DNA of 64,000 nucleotides from Dipteris shenzhenensis (Eukaryota > Polypodiophyta > Polypodiopsida > Gleicheniales). Numbering within the stretch: position 1 is the stretch's first letter; each line of letters begins with the position of its first letter. The position numbers and the translations under genes are program-made. The notes under the pieces were generated by a model that worked only from the letters and a program-made list of their open reading frames with translations, was not told the DNA's origin and ran no database searches. Positions 1 through 9,770 of this stretch are shown one piece after another. The stretch lies in the NCBI GenBank assembly GCA_047967505.1, contig CM106540.1; one strand, 5' to 3'.

Positions 1-377
1 TACCCTTTCAAGTTATTTTAATCCCCAAAACTACATATCCTTACAATGCCAAAAACCTTTGCATAATAGATAGAGTGGAGTCCCCAACATTATCTAGCAT
101 TGCCCAAGTGTTCCCATTAAGAAAAGATTTGGCCAAGCGGCCAAAACATAATTGAGCATTTATATGAAGTGAATAAGGATAGAAACAACAATTTACACTA
201 ATTCATTCATCATGAAACATATTCAAGAATACATATGTTCATGTTTGAATTATGGCAATGAGATAGAAGAAATTTCCAAGTAATATGAAAAGATCCTTGG
301 AACAAAATTAATACATCATATGGAGAATATAGCAAGATAACATATGGAAAACATGAACACCATATAAAAGGACAATT
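1..377. other. 3' flank of the first minus-strand gene, no gene seen
   Basis: AT-rich sequence downstream of the minus-strand gene that ends at 378. I see no open frame, no repeat shared with the rest of the window and no clear polyadenylation cluster beyond ordinary A/T-rich DNA. The short frames crossing it lie antisense to the gene. Confidence 0.4.
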
Positions 378-1901
378 TCAAGGACCTGTTGCTTCCTCTT
401 CTGTTTCCCAAAACTTTGAAGCGTGTTTTTGTAAATGCTCACGCTGCTCTTCATTAAAGGGTTGAAGCTCTTTTTGTCCTGGTATGGTATCAATTTCTTT
501 ATCCCCTCCACCTTCAATTGTATCATCTTCTTTTGGTACCCCCTCTATTGCCAATATTGGTTCTTGCAAGCCAGCCCATTGTCGAATTTCATGATTACTG
601 TAAGCATACATGCAACAAATACTTTCCACCTTTGCCAACTCCTCATAAGTCTCAACAACTAAAACAACACGCCTCTTACAAGAAAGAGACTCTATTGCAG
701 CAAGCCCCTCAGAGAACAAGTCCAATACATACTCATCTTCTCGACAGAAACCCATGATCATGTCTTTCATGATACTTGAATGTTTTCTTTTCAAGGACAA
801 TTCAATGTCAAATTCATCATCATCATCCTCGTCATCATCATCCTGATCACCTGATTCTTCTCCACCACTTGATTTTTCATATTTTTCATCTGCAACATAT
901 ATTGATGGCTTACATTGTGCATTGGTATAGCGCTCAATATCGTTGAAATGCTTTTCCTTGCTTACCAGTACACAGGCAATTAAGTCATCCATAGATCCAG
1001 TGACAAATATATCTACAGTTTCAAAATTAAGGCAACCAAAGTGTATTTTATATTGTCTACATGTCTTATTTAATGCATTCTTCAAACATGATACATGATC
1101 CATGGTCAAGAACACTACAAGAAGGAATTGCACTGGGGGAGAAGCGATTGTCATCAAGCTTTTCAACAAACACTCAAAGCGATCCTCGTTCCAATTTCTA
1201 CTTCTGCTTGGTCCATACATTACGTCCAAAAAAGCAACCCCTATTGCCATTGGCTCTTGGTACACATTCTGTATAAATTCCATTCCCTCCATGTTTGAAC
1301 CGACTGTGTAGAACCTCCAAGGCCGGGTGGAATTTGGTCCATGACTTGAACCTTCACTTTGTCCCATAATCCACCTCAGATACCCCTTTGCAGCATCAGG
1401 CAATGGTGGAGTTTCCTTGCCCTGTTGAAGCTTCAGTTTTAACCATGAATCAGAGCAACCATGAATCCGATGATACAATTCTGGAGTAATTTTAAAATGT
1501 AATCTGCACTCATCCCAATTTTTTAACATTAAAGAAGGCCGTTCTTCCGATATAAACATATAAAGTTCTTCTTGTAGTGCAACATCTCTCTTGATCTGCA
1601 TAGCTCGTCCTTCAATATCAAGAATCATGGCATCAGTCTTTGTTTTAGTTATGACTACTCTACCTTCCTTAATGTCATTTTGAATTTGAACAATTTGATC
1701 ATCACTCAATCCACGCAAGCATCTAAACATTGATACTGTGGGTTGCCTACGGCATTTTCCATCTTATGAATATTTTCCTGCAATGTAATCCTCAAGGATG
1801 GAGATCCAACCATCATAAATGGCATCGCTTGTAATTATCATATGTACATCCTTCGTGGCAAAGCTATTGCCCAATGTTACCTTGCCAGTGTCAATGAAAG
1901 C
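378..1901 (-). CDS. Exon with methyltransferase-like domain, one nonsense codon
   Basis: 508 codons including the final stop, in one frame except for TAA at 1766-1764. After that stop an ATG at 1730 opens 450 residues. Counted from 1730, residues 160-220 carry FLDVMYGPSRSRNW followed by a hydrophobic strand and helix. This is the layout of motif IV (DPPYG..W) of beta-class amino-methyltransferases, but with both prolines replaced. Residues 288-308 are almost all D and E. Residues 318-365 read like motif I and the next strand: VLDLFSEG, then helix, then an RRVVLVVET strand whose final E fits the acidic ribose-binding position. Motif IV before motif I is the beta-class order. Single-copy decay or a catalytically dead derivative are both possible. 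Confidence 0.5.
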
Positions 1902-1986
1902 CTACAAGATATATGAATCCATTAGAATGCAATAATTAAGAAAACATTCTTGTAAAAAATGATTCATAATTAAAATATGTACTTAC
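1902..1986 (-). other. Spliceosomal intron, 85 nt
   Basis: On the minus strand the donor is GTAAGT (1986-1981) and the acceptor is CTTGTAG (ending at 1902). Removing it joins two frames in phase, 1989-1987 to 1901-1899, and links the ParB-like exon to the methyltransferase-like exon. The canonical borders and the frame match make this a convincing prediction. Confidence 0.7.
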
Positions 1987-2907
1987 ATCCCAATTCTCAT
2001 GATCTGGATGTCCTTTTGCAAGCCCTTGTTGTGCTTTCTTGGGTTTGTTAAAGAGAATCCATTGTCCCCTCACCTGTTTAAGTATATCAATGTATGGAGA
2101 TTGTCTCAAGATATTTTGAGACTTCAGGTTTGCCATCTTTGATATCTCCACACAAAAGCGTGCGGGACAATTTACTACAATCCTTGCCTGACAGGTGCGG
2201 TAGTAGTTCTTTCTTTGGGCCATGCTGTTATCATCATTAGATGTGAATATTTTAGCAGCATATATTGAATGTTGTCTAGATAGTATCCAATAGTGGCACT
2301 TGGTTAAATCCTTTTTATCTACCCTTTCTAGGGGTTGCTTTGTTTCAGGATTGAAAGGCATTAAATCCGCTACAGCAGCAGGAGGCCTAGAGTTATAACC
2401 AAAGTCTGCAGCAAGCTTCTCCACATGCTCTTTGTTCAACCCTCTATATACATAGCTTGGAGGAGCTTTTTGACATCTTGCAACTGGAATTGGAAATGTT
2501 GCATGCAACCCGAATGGGTAGTATTTTTCATATTCCACCAAGCCTGATGGTTTCTTTTGCCCTTTTTTTCCTATGACCTTTCCACTTGGCTCCAATTCAC
2601 TACCACTGCTTCTTTTCACAACTGCTAGCATACCCTCTGGAGGTGTTCCTTCCTCTGGTACATCAATTATAGTGAGCTTTCCTTTCTTTGCCCCTTCTCC
2701 ACTACCACTTGGTGCTTGAACCATAGTCAACTTTCCTTTCTTTGTTCCTTCCCCATTATCTTCCCCACTCTTGCGCTTCTTTAATGTTGCTGAAACTTTG
2801 CGATATGATTCAATGATTGTTGTCACTGTGTTAATTTCATTTCCATCAATTGATTCAACACTTATCCAGCCTCTTGAGTGCATGTTGTCATCTACATCAT
2901 GATGACT
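1987..2907 (-). CDS. Exon with ParB/sulfiredoxin-like domain
   Basis: The frame is open from 2907 to the splice donor at 1987. The first ATG is at 2883, but sensible codons continue upstream of it, so 2883 is probably not the true start. From that ATG there are 299 codons. Residues 45-75 hold two similar basic blocks (KKGKLT). Residues 125-275 resemble a ParB N-terminal domain: a YRGL motif followed by an HVEKLAADF helix, the box YWILSRQHSIYAAK at residues 198-211 (family form GGQHRxxAA), and an asparagine-bearing helix ending near RGQW at 275. The GG of the family is LS or SR here. The exon ends in a complete codon (GAT), so the intron is phase 0. Confidence 0.5.
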
Positions 2908-3329
2908 TCATACGAGATGCTTCATAATCACTAGGATCCAAGAGAAATTTCTTATTTTGATTTATAACGATTAACAATCCAATATCTCCCTCTTTTCCAA
3001 CCACATCTTCTGTGATTTGATGTACCGATCCAACACAAGTGTATGCACTTTTGTTAGGTAACAAAACAAATAAGTGAACTCATGTCAACTGTGCTCCCTC
3101 AATACTGTATATGTCAAAGTACCATGGTATGCTTTTTTCTCCAAATCCACTTACAACTTTCTCAACCTTCTTCACATTTGTGTCTTTCCTGTAAAAAATC
3201 CAAGCAATATACAAACTATCATCTTTATAATCTTTAATGTTAGACAAAACACATTATCAATAAACATATCTGAAATAGAATCGAGAATTAACAGCAAACA
3301 TAGTGGTAGATTTGAGAAAGCACCAGGGT

Positions 3330-4891
3330 CTAGGGAGATTTCTTATGGGCTTCTTTTAGAGCACCGGAAGGGGAGGTTTGGACGTGCCGCAAAATCTTAT
3401 GGGCTTCTTTCAAAGCACCAAAGTTTGGGGAGATTAGCCTTGTGGCCAGATCTTGTGGGCTTCTTTCAAAGCACTAGGTCTGGAGAGACTTGGCCGTGCA
3501 GCCAAATCTTGCTAGCTTCTTTCAAATCGGTCAAATCTTTCTAGCTTCTTTTAAATCACTGGGTCTAAGAAGATTTGGCCGTGTGGCCAAATCTTGCTAG
3601 CTTCTTTCAAATCGGTCAAATCTTTCTAGCTTCTTTTAAATCACCTGGGTCTAAGGAGATTTGGTCGTGTGGCCAAATCTTGCTAGCTTCTTTCGAATCA
3701 CGAGGGTTTATGGAGATTTGGCCGTGTGACCAAATCTTTTCAAAGCAGCAGCGTTTGGAGAGATTTGGTCGTGCAGCCAAATCTTTTCAAAGCACTAAGG
3801 TTTGGGGAGATTTGGCTGTGCGGCCAAATCTTGCTAAATTTTTTCTAATTAGGAGGGTCTAGGGAGATTTGGCCATGCGGCCAAATCTTTTGAAAGCAGC
3901 AAGGTTTGGGGAGTTTTGGCTGTGGTGCCAAATCTTCCTAGCTTGTTTCTAATCACGAGTGTCTAGGGAGATTTGGCCGTGTGGCCAAATCTTTTTAAAG
4001 CAGCAAGGTTTAGGGAGATTTTGCTGTGGTGCCAAATCTTCCTAGCTTCTTTCAAATCACCAAGGTCTAGGGAGATTTGGCCGTGTGGCCAAATCTTTTT
4101 AAAGTAGCAAGGTCTAGGGACATTTAGCTATGGTGCCAAATCTTCCTAGCTTGTTTCTAATCACGAGTGTCTAGGGAGATTTGGCCGTGTGGCCAAATCT
4201 TTTTAAAGCAGCAAGGTTTAGAGAGATTTAGCTGTGGTGCCAAATCTTCCTAGCTTCTTTCAAATCACCAAGGTCTAGGGAGATTTGGTCGTGTGGTTAA
4301 ATCTTTTTAAAGTAGCAAGGTTTAGGGAGATTTAGCTGTGGTGCCAAATCTTCCTAGCTTCTTTCAAATCACCAAGGTCTAGGGAGATTTGGCCGTGTGG
4401 CCAAATCTTTTTAAAGTAGCAAGGTTTAGGGAGATTTAGCTGTGGTGCCAAATCTTCCTAGCTTCTTTCAAATCACCAAGGTCTAGGGAGATTTGGACGT
4501 GTGGCCAAATCTTTTTAAAGCAGCAAGGTTCAGGGAGATTTAGCTGTGGTGCCAAATCTTCCTAGCTTCTTTCAAATCACCAAGGTCTAGGGAGATTTGG
4601 CCGTGTGGCCAAATCTTTTTAAAGCAGCAAGGTTTAGGGAGATTCAGCTGTGGTGCCAAATCTTCCTAGCTTCTTTCAAATCACCAAGGTCTAGGGAGAT
4701 TTGGCCCTGTGGCCAAATCTTTTTAAAGCAGCAAGGTTTAGGGAGATTTAGCTGTGGTGCCAAACTTCCTAGCTTCTTTCAAATCACCAAGGTCTAGGGA
4801 GATTTTGCCATGTGGCCAAATCTTTTAAAAGCAGCAAGGTTTAGGGAGATTTAGCTATGGTGCCAAATCTTCCTAGCTTCTTTCAAATCAC
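3330..4891. repeat. 104-bp hairpin satellite (two-part units)
   Basis: Tandem array whose marker CTAGGG recurs at 4067, 4171, 4275, 4379 and 4483, giving a 104-bp period. Each unit is a dimer. The first half (about 47 bp) begins with a near-perfect palindrome with arms AGATTTGGCC and GGCCAAATCT around GTGT. The second half (about 57 bp) begins with a weaker version of the same hairpin (AGATTTAGC...GCCAAATCT). Both halves end in TAGGG, often TTTAGGG. Units before about 4000 are more diverged and rearranged. Open frames across the array are by-products of the repeat. It abuts the gypsy LTR exactly at 4891. Confidence 0.85.
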
Positions 4892-5146
4892 CTTTTCTCC
4901 AATAGTCACTTAGAAGGGCCAATCAATCCAAAATATCCGTTTGAATTGAACCCTTTAGAGCCATAGTTGGGGAGTCCAACCTTACCATGGGCTGCTCCCC
5001 TTGGTTAGGTCCTAGAGATGTCAAAGGGTTGCTCCCCCCTTGACCCAAAAGAGGGCAAGGACATCCTCCTTGCTGCTGATGTCGAGTCCGAAGGTGATGA
5101 TGGAGCGGCGGACTGACAGTCCCTTTTCAACGGGCCACCCATTACA
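4892..5146 (-). mobile_element. Ty3/gypsy-type 3' LTR, copy A
   Basis: On the minus strand it begins TGTAATGGGTGGCC directly after a polypurine tract, so it is the start of a 3' LTR. About 255 bp align with the segment at 10873-11134, and the similarity stops at the same place in both copies (CTTTTCTCC). The far end joins the hairpin satellite without a typical CA end, so the LTR may be truncated there. It lies downstream of the gag-protease relic in the same orientation. Confidence 0.6.
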
Positions 5147-5159
5147 TTCCCCCCCTTTT
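5147..5159 (-). promoter_or_regulatory. Polypurine tract
   Basis: Minus-strand AAAAGGGGGGGAA immediately before the TG that begins the LTR. This is the usual primer for plus-strand DNA synthesis in LTR retrotransposons, and it fixes the LTR boundary and the element's orientation. Confidence 0.7.
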
Positions 5160-5441
5160 ACTCTTGCTCCCCTACTTCTTTGGAAAGGGGTGTGAATCAT
5201 TGTAGCCGCGCACGATGTCAACGAACTGCCATAGAGAAGGTTATGTCCTCCACGAGTCTTCACTTGAAGGCTGCTCCCTCTAGTGGCAATGGTACAGCCT
5301 GTTAGGCCCGAACTGATTCAGTCTATCACGGTGTGCCATGATACTCTCGAGGTCTTCACCCTCTCCACGATCCATCACGAGCGCCGGACCTCTATTCCGC
5401 TGCTCACGAGCTGGATCATCATCTTCTTGATCTTTACCTAG

Positions 5442-6460
5442 CTACTCCCGGGTAGATCTAAGCCTTATTTCCCACTCCTTGTGGAAGGCTCCTCCTACTG
5501 GAGCTACTCCCCCTGCAGTAGATAGTACGAATGCTTTCCCCGCTGGTTTCATTCCATCAGCTTTATCTTGCCCACCACTATGGCAAGTCTGTACGTATGC
5601 ATCCGCATATGCATTCTCTTCTTGTGACAACCTGTCAGGTGCCTTGGCTGGAGGGTCTGCTTCTGGATATACCTCTATCCCCTGGTCATCCTCCTGTTTA
5701 GGAGGAAGCTCCCTTGGGAGCTTCTCGGGTAGGAGATCAGCGTCCTCTGTCAGTAAACCCTGCACCTCATGCTCTTCGATGACCACTAGGTAGGCTGGAC
5801 TACCTTTTCCTACTGCTTCCTGCAACGGCATAGCTGAGAGGAGATGGGGCAAAGTGCCTCCCTTTTGCCTTAATGCTTTTACCACCTCCCAACCTTCATC
5901 CTTGCAGAATACTAGCTGTTCATCATGGCTATTGATCAGGACCCTGTTGGCTCTCAACCATGTTTGCCCAAACACCATGTCGAAGTCATCCATTTCCACT
6001 ACAAAAAATTTTGACTTGTGAGAACAGCCTCCCACTTGGACACTGACTCCTTTGGCCACCTTGGCAACTGCTTGTCCTGGAGTGTTTACTATTTTCATGA
6101 CCTTGCCTTCATAGATTTCAGCCTTCAGCCCGATCTCCTTGGCTTTCTTGGAGGTGATGAAGTTATGGCTAGCCCCGCTGTCCACCATAGCCCTCACTGG
6201 GTGTCCATTTACTGTAGTAGTAATGAACAGCAGACCGGAGGCTAACCTTATCTTCACTCATGGCCCCTAGAAGCTAAAGGGGTGTCATGGTTTGAGTGGG
6301 CTGTCCATTTTATGTTTCCTAGATAGTCTGTAATGACTGTCGCATAGGGCAATCCCTTGCAAAATGGGCTCCTGTGCAAATGTAACAACCACTCCCTTTC
6401 GGGGCTGAAAGACTCGACGAAGCCTTTGTTGACCCCACACTACTCTTGGGCTGAATAGTA
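5442..6460 (-). pseudogene. Ty3/gypsy gag zinc knuckle and aspartic protease relic
   Basis: The 816-base frame 6257-5442 encodes a retropepsin-like domain. VDSGASHNFI at residues 25-34 is the catalytic DSGA motif, and a hydrophobic stretch ending in FGQTWL follows at the usual distance. Upstream on the same strand (about 6405-6345) a zinc knuckle, CYICTGAHFARDC, is readable. It is separated from the protease by stops and a frame change, so gag-pol is broken. No reverse transcriptase follows. About 300 bases separate it from the 3' polypurine tract, so pol has been deleted. Confidence 0.75.
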
Positions 6461-7056
6461 CTTACAACACCATATTAGAGAATTTGGGAAAATCCTGATA
6501 ATTTGGGAATTTCTGAGGGGTTGTAATTATGTAACATTCAATGTTTTTCATTGATTTTTCCCATAGATTTGGCAGTCCATCCAAATCTCACAAATGTGCA
6601 TGGTTTGCATCAACATAAATAAAATGTCAAATGTTGAGGTTTCAACCAATGCATGGTAGTTTTTGAGGGGTTGCAATTACAATGCATTGAGTGCACTCCA
6701 TTGACTTTCTCACTGGATTTGGCCGTGTATAGGAAACTCACAGTTTGGAGTGTGAATGTTCTGCATTAGCCGAGAAAAAAACATCATATGTTTGAGTTCA
6801 ACGAAGCATTTTTTGTCTCTTCTCGAAAAAAGGTGGTGTTCAAAAACACCATTTTAGTTTAGTTGGAGAAAAAGTAAGAATGCAACACTAGTCCTTGATA
6901 TTTTGTCAAGTGTGCAGAACTTGCAACCACAAAGCAATGGTCTATAAACAAAAAAGATAAAGAAAAAAGATCAATGTCACACCTTCCAAATATTTGTCAG
7001 TATTCAATTAAATTATTGTTGTGCAAGGAAAAAAAAGTCATGCTTTTCAAGTACCT
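6461..7056. other. No gene; degenerate repeated segment
   Basis: No coding region. Two related stretches (about 6510-6650 and 6655-6800) share a GAGGGGTTGYAATTAYR core, a TTGA-TTTYYC-type stretch, and GGATTTGGC or AGATTTGGC. They look like an old tandem duplication of about 145-150 bp. The rest is A/T-rich 3' flank of the DUF7869 gene. Confidence 0.4.
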
Positions 7057-8301
7057 TCACTCCATTGTGGAGTCAACATCAGAGTTGGAATCTGTACTAT
7101 GAGACAAACTAGATAAAGCTCGCTTGCGTGCAATGGTTGGTATCTTCACCTTGATGGGGAGGTTGCTGCTCTTTGAGGAAACCTTCTTTGAGAGGTTACC
7201 TTTTGGAACCCATGACCATACAATAGCATCAACAGATTCCCAACGTGGAGGATCACCTTTATTGTACATCCAAATCTTGTTCCAACAATCTGCATACACC
7301 TCCTCAATTTGTGCATTGCGTCTTTTGCATATAGGTGCCCAATATTGTATGAAAACCTTCTTGAAATTTTTAGATTTATTATCCTTTTGTACATCAGTTT
7401 GAGCAATGCCTAACCAAATTGGGTAAATTTTTTCTGCTGGTCGGACCAAAAGAAAGTGTCCTTTTTGTACATCAACCATTGGATCAAATGATTGTTTTGG
7501 CTTTTTCCTTTGAGGTCCACAATAGTGATCATTCAACTCTTCAATTCCTTGAAACTCATCGTTTTCATTATCAACTACTTGCACACAATCAATATGTTGC
7601 GTCTTTGGCCAAAATCTCTCATACATGCCCTCTACACTATTGTTTGGTTTATGAAGCTCATCAATCATGTTCTTCCAGTACTTCACTACCGGCTTGTAAA
7701 ACTTTGTGAAAGATGCTTCTGGACCTTGCAGGTGCGCCCATTTTTCCCAAAAGTGTACATACTCCTTGATACCAACTATCACATGTGAGTGATCCTTCAC
7801 ATACTCGAACATGGGTACACAAGGTGGCTCTCCACTTGGTAGCATTGGATGACCATCCAGATGTCTCTTCCACAACTCAATGCCACCTTCACTTGGTTGC
7901 CAATCTAATGATCGTGGATGCACTTTATATTGCATGATAGGAACTTCATTTTGCATAAAGAACCGAAATTGGAGAGGCTTTGAGTGTCCCACTAAAGCAT
8001 GTTGCCCATCGCATAGGCATCCATCAACATAGCTCTTGAAATCAGGGACTTCCGTTACCAAAAATGGCATTGGAGAAGACTCCTCACATTGTCTAAAAGT
8101 ATCCATGAGATGTGCAAATGTCAATGTTTGGCTAGTTCTTAACCTCTCTGAAAACCTGCTGAACATTGCATCAATATCCTCATGTGTATGCCCAACCATC
8201 AAGAATCCCAATTGAATTGACTTGAAAATCCCTCGAGCAACAAGTAATGATAGGTAAGCAAACAAGTACCTATTCTTGTTTTCAGAACCACAATTATCCA
8301 A
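7057..8301 (-). CDS. DUF7869 family protein, C-terminal exon, copy 1 (intact frame)
   Basis: 414 codons without a stop. The frame opens with TTG-GAT-AAT (LDNCGSENKNRY) right after a TTGTAG acceptor at 8302, so it is a downstream exon rather than a complete gene. The LDNC..ENKN box (residues 1-10) and GHTHEDIDAMFS (37-48) are the hallmarks of DUF7869, an RNase H-like, transposase-resembling family common in seed-free plants and invertebrates. Residues 275-325 (GHFLLVRP...IWLGIA) resemble a small SH3/BAH-like module typical of these proteins' C-termini. The tail is serine-rich with basic patches. The first catalytic-type aspartate of the family would lie in missing upstream exons. Function is unproven; a transposase origin is inference. 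Confidence 0.7.
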   Translation of the reverse strand: MDNCGSENKNRYLFAYLSLLVARGIFKSIQLGFLMVGHTHEDIDAMFSRFSERLRTSQTLTFAHLMDTFRQCEESSPMPFLVTEVPDFKSYVDGCLCDGQHALVGHSKPLQFRFFMQNEVPIMQYKVHPRSLDWQPSEGGIELWKRHLDGHPMLPSGEPPCVPMFEYVKDHSHVIVGIKEYVHFWEKWAHLQGPEASFTKFYKPVVKYWKNMIDELHKPNNSVEGMYERFWPKTQHIDCVQVVDNENDEFQGIEELNDHYCGPQRKKPKQSFDPMVDVQKGHFLLVRPAEKIYPIWLGIAQTDVQKDNKSKNFKKVFIQYWAPICKRRNAQIEEVYADCWNKIWMYNKGDPPRWESVDAIVWSWVPKGNLSKKVSSKSSNLPIKVKIPTIARKRALSSLSHSTDSNSDVDSTME

Positions 8302-8811
8302 CTACAACAATAGGTGTTCGGGTAGCTTCTTATAAGGATTTTCTTGATGGGAACTTCCAAGTCCAAGGTCTTTGAATGTTCCACCCACTGCTCCAAGATG
8401 AAGTTGTTGATTTTCATTAGAAACATAGTGAGAATCCAATGCTTCTCTTGAGGTTAGTGCATTTAGCAGAGCGTTATCAGACCTTGGCATCCCATCATGT
8501 ACCAAATCTCCAAGTGCATGGTTATCAAATCTTTCAAGATTTCTCAAACACAAAGCCAATGAACCGATTGTGAAGTTAGGATCCGACGGCCACAAGGATA
8601 AAGAAAAGTGACCATAACGTCCTTGACCATGTCCATGTGTTATCATGCCAGTCAAAGCCACTGGGAGTGAGATGGCCTTCAAATGGGCTGGACTGTCTGT
8701 TCTAAGAAAATGCAGAAGGTGGGAGAAAACTGTAAATTCCTTTGACTTCCCAAATCCTATCAAGATGATACCTTTGGGGAACTGACTCTGCTCAGTTCCT
8801 TCAGCTCTCAT
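8302..8811 (-). CDS. Open frame of unknown product upstream of DUF7869 exon
   Basis: A 169-residue frame in the same frame as the DUF7869 exon, separated from it by the TAG of the presumed splice acceptor. The end (NPYKKLPEHLLL) therefore probably reads into intron sequence. I do not recognise the protein, and it does not match the upstream part of DUF7869 copy 2. It may be a 5' exon, captured sequence or chance. Confidence 0.25.
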   Translation of the reverse strand: MRAEGTEQSQFPKGIILIGFGKSKEFTVFSHLLHFLRTDSPAHLKAISLPVALTGMITHGHGQGRYGHFSLSLWPSDPNFTIGSLALCLRNLERFDNHALGDLVHDGMPRSDNALLNALTSREALDSHYVSNENQQLHLGAVGGTFKDLGLGSSHQENPYKKLPEHLLL

Positions 8812-9199
8812 ACCACTGTCATGAGGGCAAAGTTTTCCCTAAATTTCTTTCACTTTTCTCTTTTCCCTTGCTCCCCGGTTTGGTCCCCTACCGGGATCCC
8901 AAAGTACCCGCTTGACCTCAGAGGAAAGGCATAGAGCTCCTCCCGAGAGCTACGGCTTTGAAGGACCTCTCTTTCCCAAAACACTTGCCGAACCTCCGTG
9001 TGGCAAAAGTAATGCCCGCGGCTTACTTCGAAAACTCAGTACAAGAGAGGGAAAACACCTGTGAAGTCTGTTCCCAAAATATCCTTGTCTGGCTAGTTGG
9101 GACTAGCTAAATTTAGCCGGGGCTAAACTGTCCAAACTGCCAAAATTGGCTAGCTGTACCTCTAAAGCTGGCGGACTGTGCCAAAAAGGATAGGCCAAC

Positions 9200-9290
9200 T
9201 GCCGAACTCGAACTCAAGACCTCCAAGGAACTATGCATAGAACTTTTCATTGGGCTGACAAGGGGGCTGGTGTTAGTTATTGAAACTAAA
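9200..9290 (-). mobile_element. tRNA-derived SINE head, degenerate
   Basis: Minus strand contains a box-B-like GAGTTCGAGTTC at 9208-9219 within GC-richer sequence resembling its neighbours at 9325-9760. The box A side is not clear. Weakest member of the cluster. Confidence 0.35.
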
Positions 9291-9324
9291 GACCACCCAC
9301 TTATCTTTATACTGTACTTGCTTC

Positions 9325-9430
9325 CATGCAGGCAACCCAAACACCTGTGCGGCCAAACAGGGTATTCAAACCCTCGGCCTCCTTTCCCGAACTTGAGGTG
9401 CCAACCACCGAACCAACACTTGGTTGGTGT
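9325..9430 (-). mobile_element. tRNA-derived SINE head
   Basis: Minus strand shows a box-A-like TTCGGTGGTTGG (about 9414-9403) and a box-B-like GGGTTTGAATACC (9373-9361) at roughly tRNA spacing. The sequence would not fold into an intact tRNA, and it sits beside similar units, which favours a SINE or tRNA relic over a working tRNA gene. Confidence 0.5.
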
Positions 9431-9499
9431 AACCAAGCAGTACCTCCGAACTATACCTTGTGCTAACTCGAACGCGGGCGCTCCAAAAAGGTCGCGCAC

Positions 9500-9590
9500 C
9501 CCTCGCTCAGGACTCGAACTCAGAACCGTCAGAGACTAACCCGCAGTGCCTATCGATGGGCTAGCCACGGAGACAAGTCTTGGTTAGTGT
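9500..9590 (-). mobile_element. tRNA-derived SINE head
   Basis: Minus strand: GTGGCTAGCCCATCG (box A region, about 9569-9555) and GAGTTCGAGTCC (box B, 9521-9510). The 5' start (CTCCGTGGCTAG) and spacing resemble a tRNA. The unit at 9660-9755 has the same design, so these are repeated tRNA-derived heads. Confidence 0.55.
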
Positions 9591-9659
9591 AACCAAGCGC
9601 AGCTCCTTAGCTATATTGTGATCTCCGGTAACCAGCAAAAAGGGGTTGGCCCCTTGTCG

Positions 9660-9755
9660 GCTCGTGATATGCACTCCCCTGCCCGGACTCGAACCCGCGA
9701 CCTATGCGAAGATGCTCAAAATACCTCACGGCCCGGCTAGCCACCGGGGCCATGG
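9660..9755 (-). mobile_element. tRNA-derived SINE head, best preserved
   Basis: Minus strand begins near GCCCCGGTGGCTAGCCGGG, which matches an RNA polymerase III box A (TGGCTAGCCGGG, 9743-9732). It also contains a perfect box B, GGTTCGAGTCC (9695-9685). The anticodon region is not convincing, and the flanks repeat in the neighbouring units, so I call it a SINE head rather than a tRNA gene. Confidence 0.6.
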
Positions 9756-9770
9756 CCTTGCTTGTGACTC

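Larger units (their letters stand above)
378..3225 (-). pseudogene. ParB-like plus DNA-methyltransferase-like two-domain gene, lightly broken
   Basis: A minus-strand gene that can be followed from about 3225 to 378 with one intron (1986-1902). Three lesions are visible: an in-frame TGA at 3082-3080, a one-base shift near 2905, and a TAA at 1766-1764. Order of parts: an N-terminal region of unknown fold (about 3225-2906), a basic linker with KKGKLT twice, a ParB/sulfiredoxin-like domain (2510-2060) with YWILSRQHSIYAAK, then after the intron a beta-class N4/N6 DNA-methyltransferase-like domain. The last has a DPPY-like box written DVMYG (about 1226-1212), an acidic tract, and a motif-I-like VLDLFSEGLAA (about 728-696). 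ParB domains fused to DNA methylases are known in phages and bacteria. The key residues differ here (DVMYG for DPPYG, SRQH for GGQH), so catalysis is doubtful. It could also be a functional gene if the lesions are sequencing errors. Domain calls come from reading motifs only. Confidence 0.55.

Noticed and set aside
3060-3225. BAH domain at the N-terminus of the first ParB-like gene
   Set aside because: Text like DDSLYIAWIFYRKDT is suggestive, but the match is short and the region is broken by a stop; not enough to call.
3074-4797. Several plus-strand open frames in the satellite
   Set aside because: They are created by the 104-bp repeat, lack domains, and the first lies antisense to the ParB-like gene.
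3330-4891. CRISPR-like array
   Set aside because: Units are contiguous 104-bp tandem repeats without unique spacers, in a eukaryotic repeat context.
8302-8811. N-terminal domain of DUF7869 copy 1
   Set aside because: Does not align with the upstream part of copy 2, and a splice acceptor separates it from the core exon; kept only as a low-confidence frame.
9660-9755. Functional tRNA gene
   Set aside because: Box A and B are good, but the anticodon arm and acceptor stem are not convincing, and it belongs to a cluster of similar degenerate heads.
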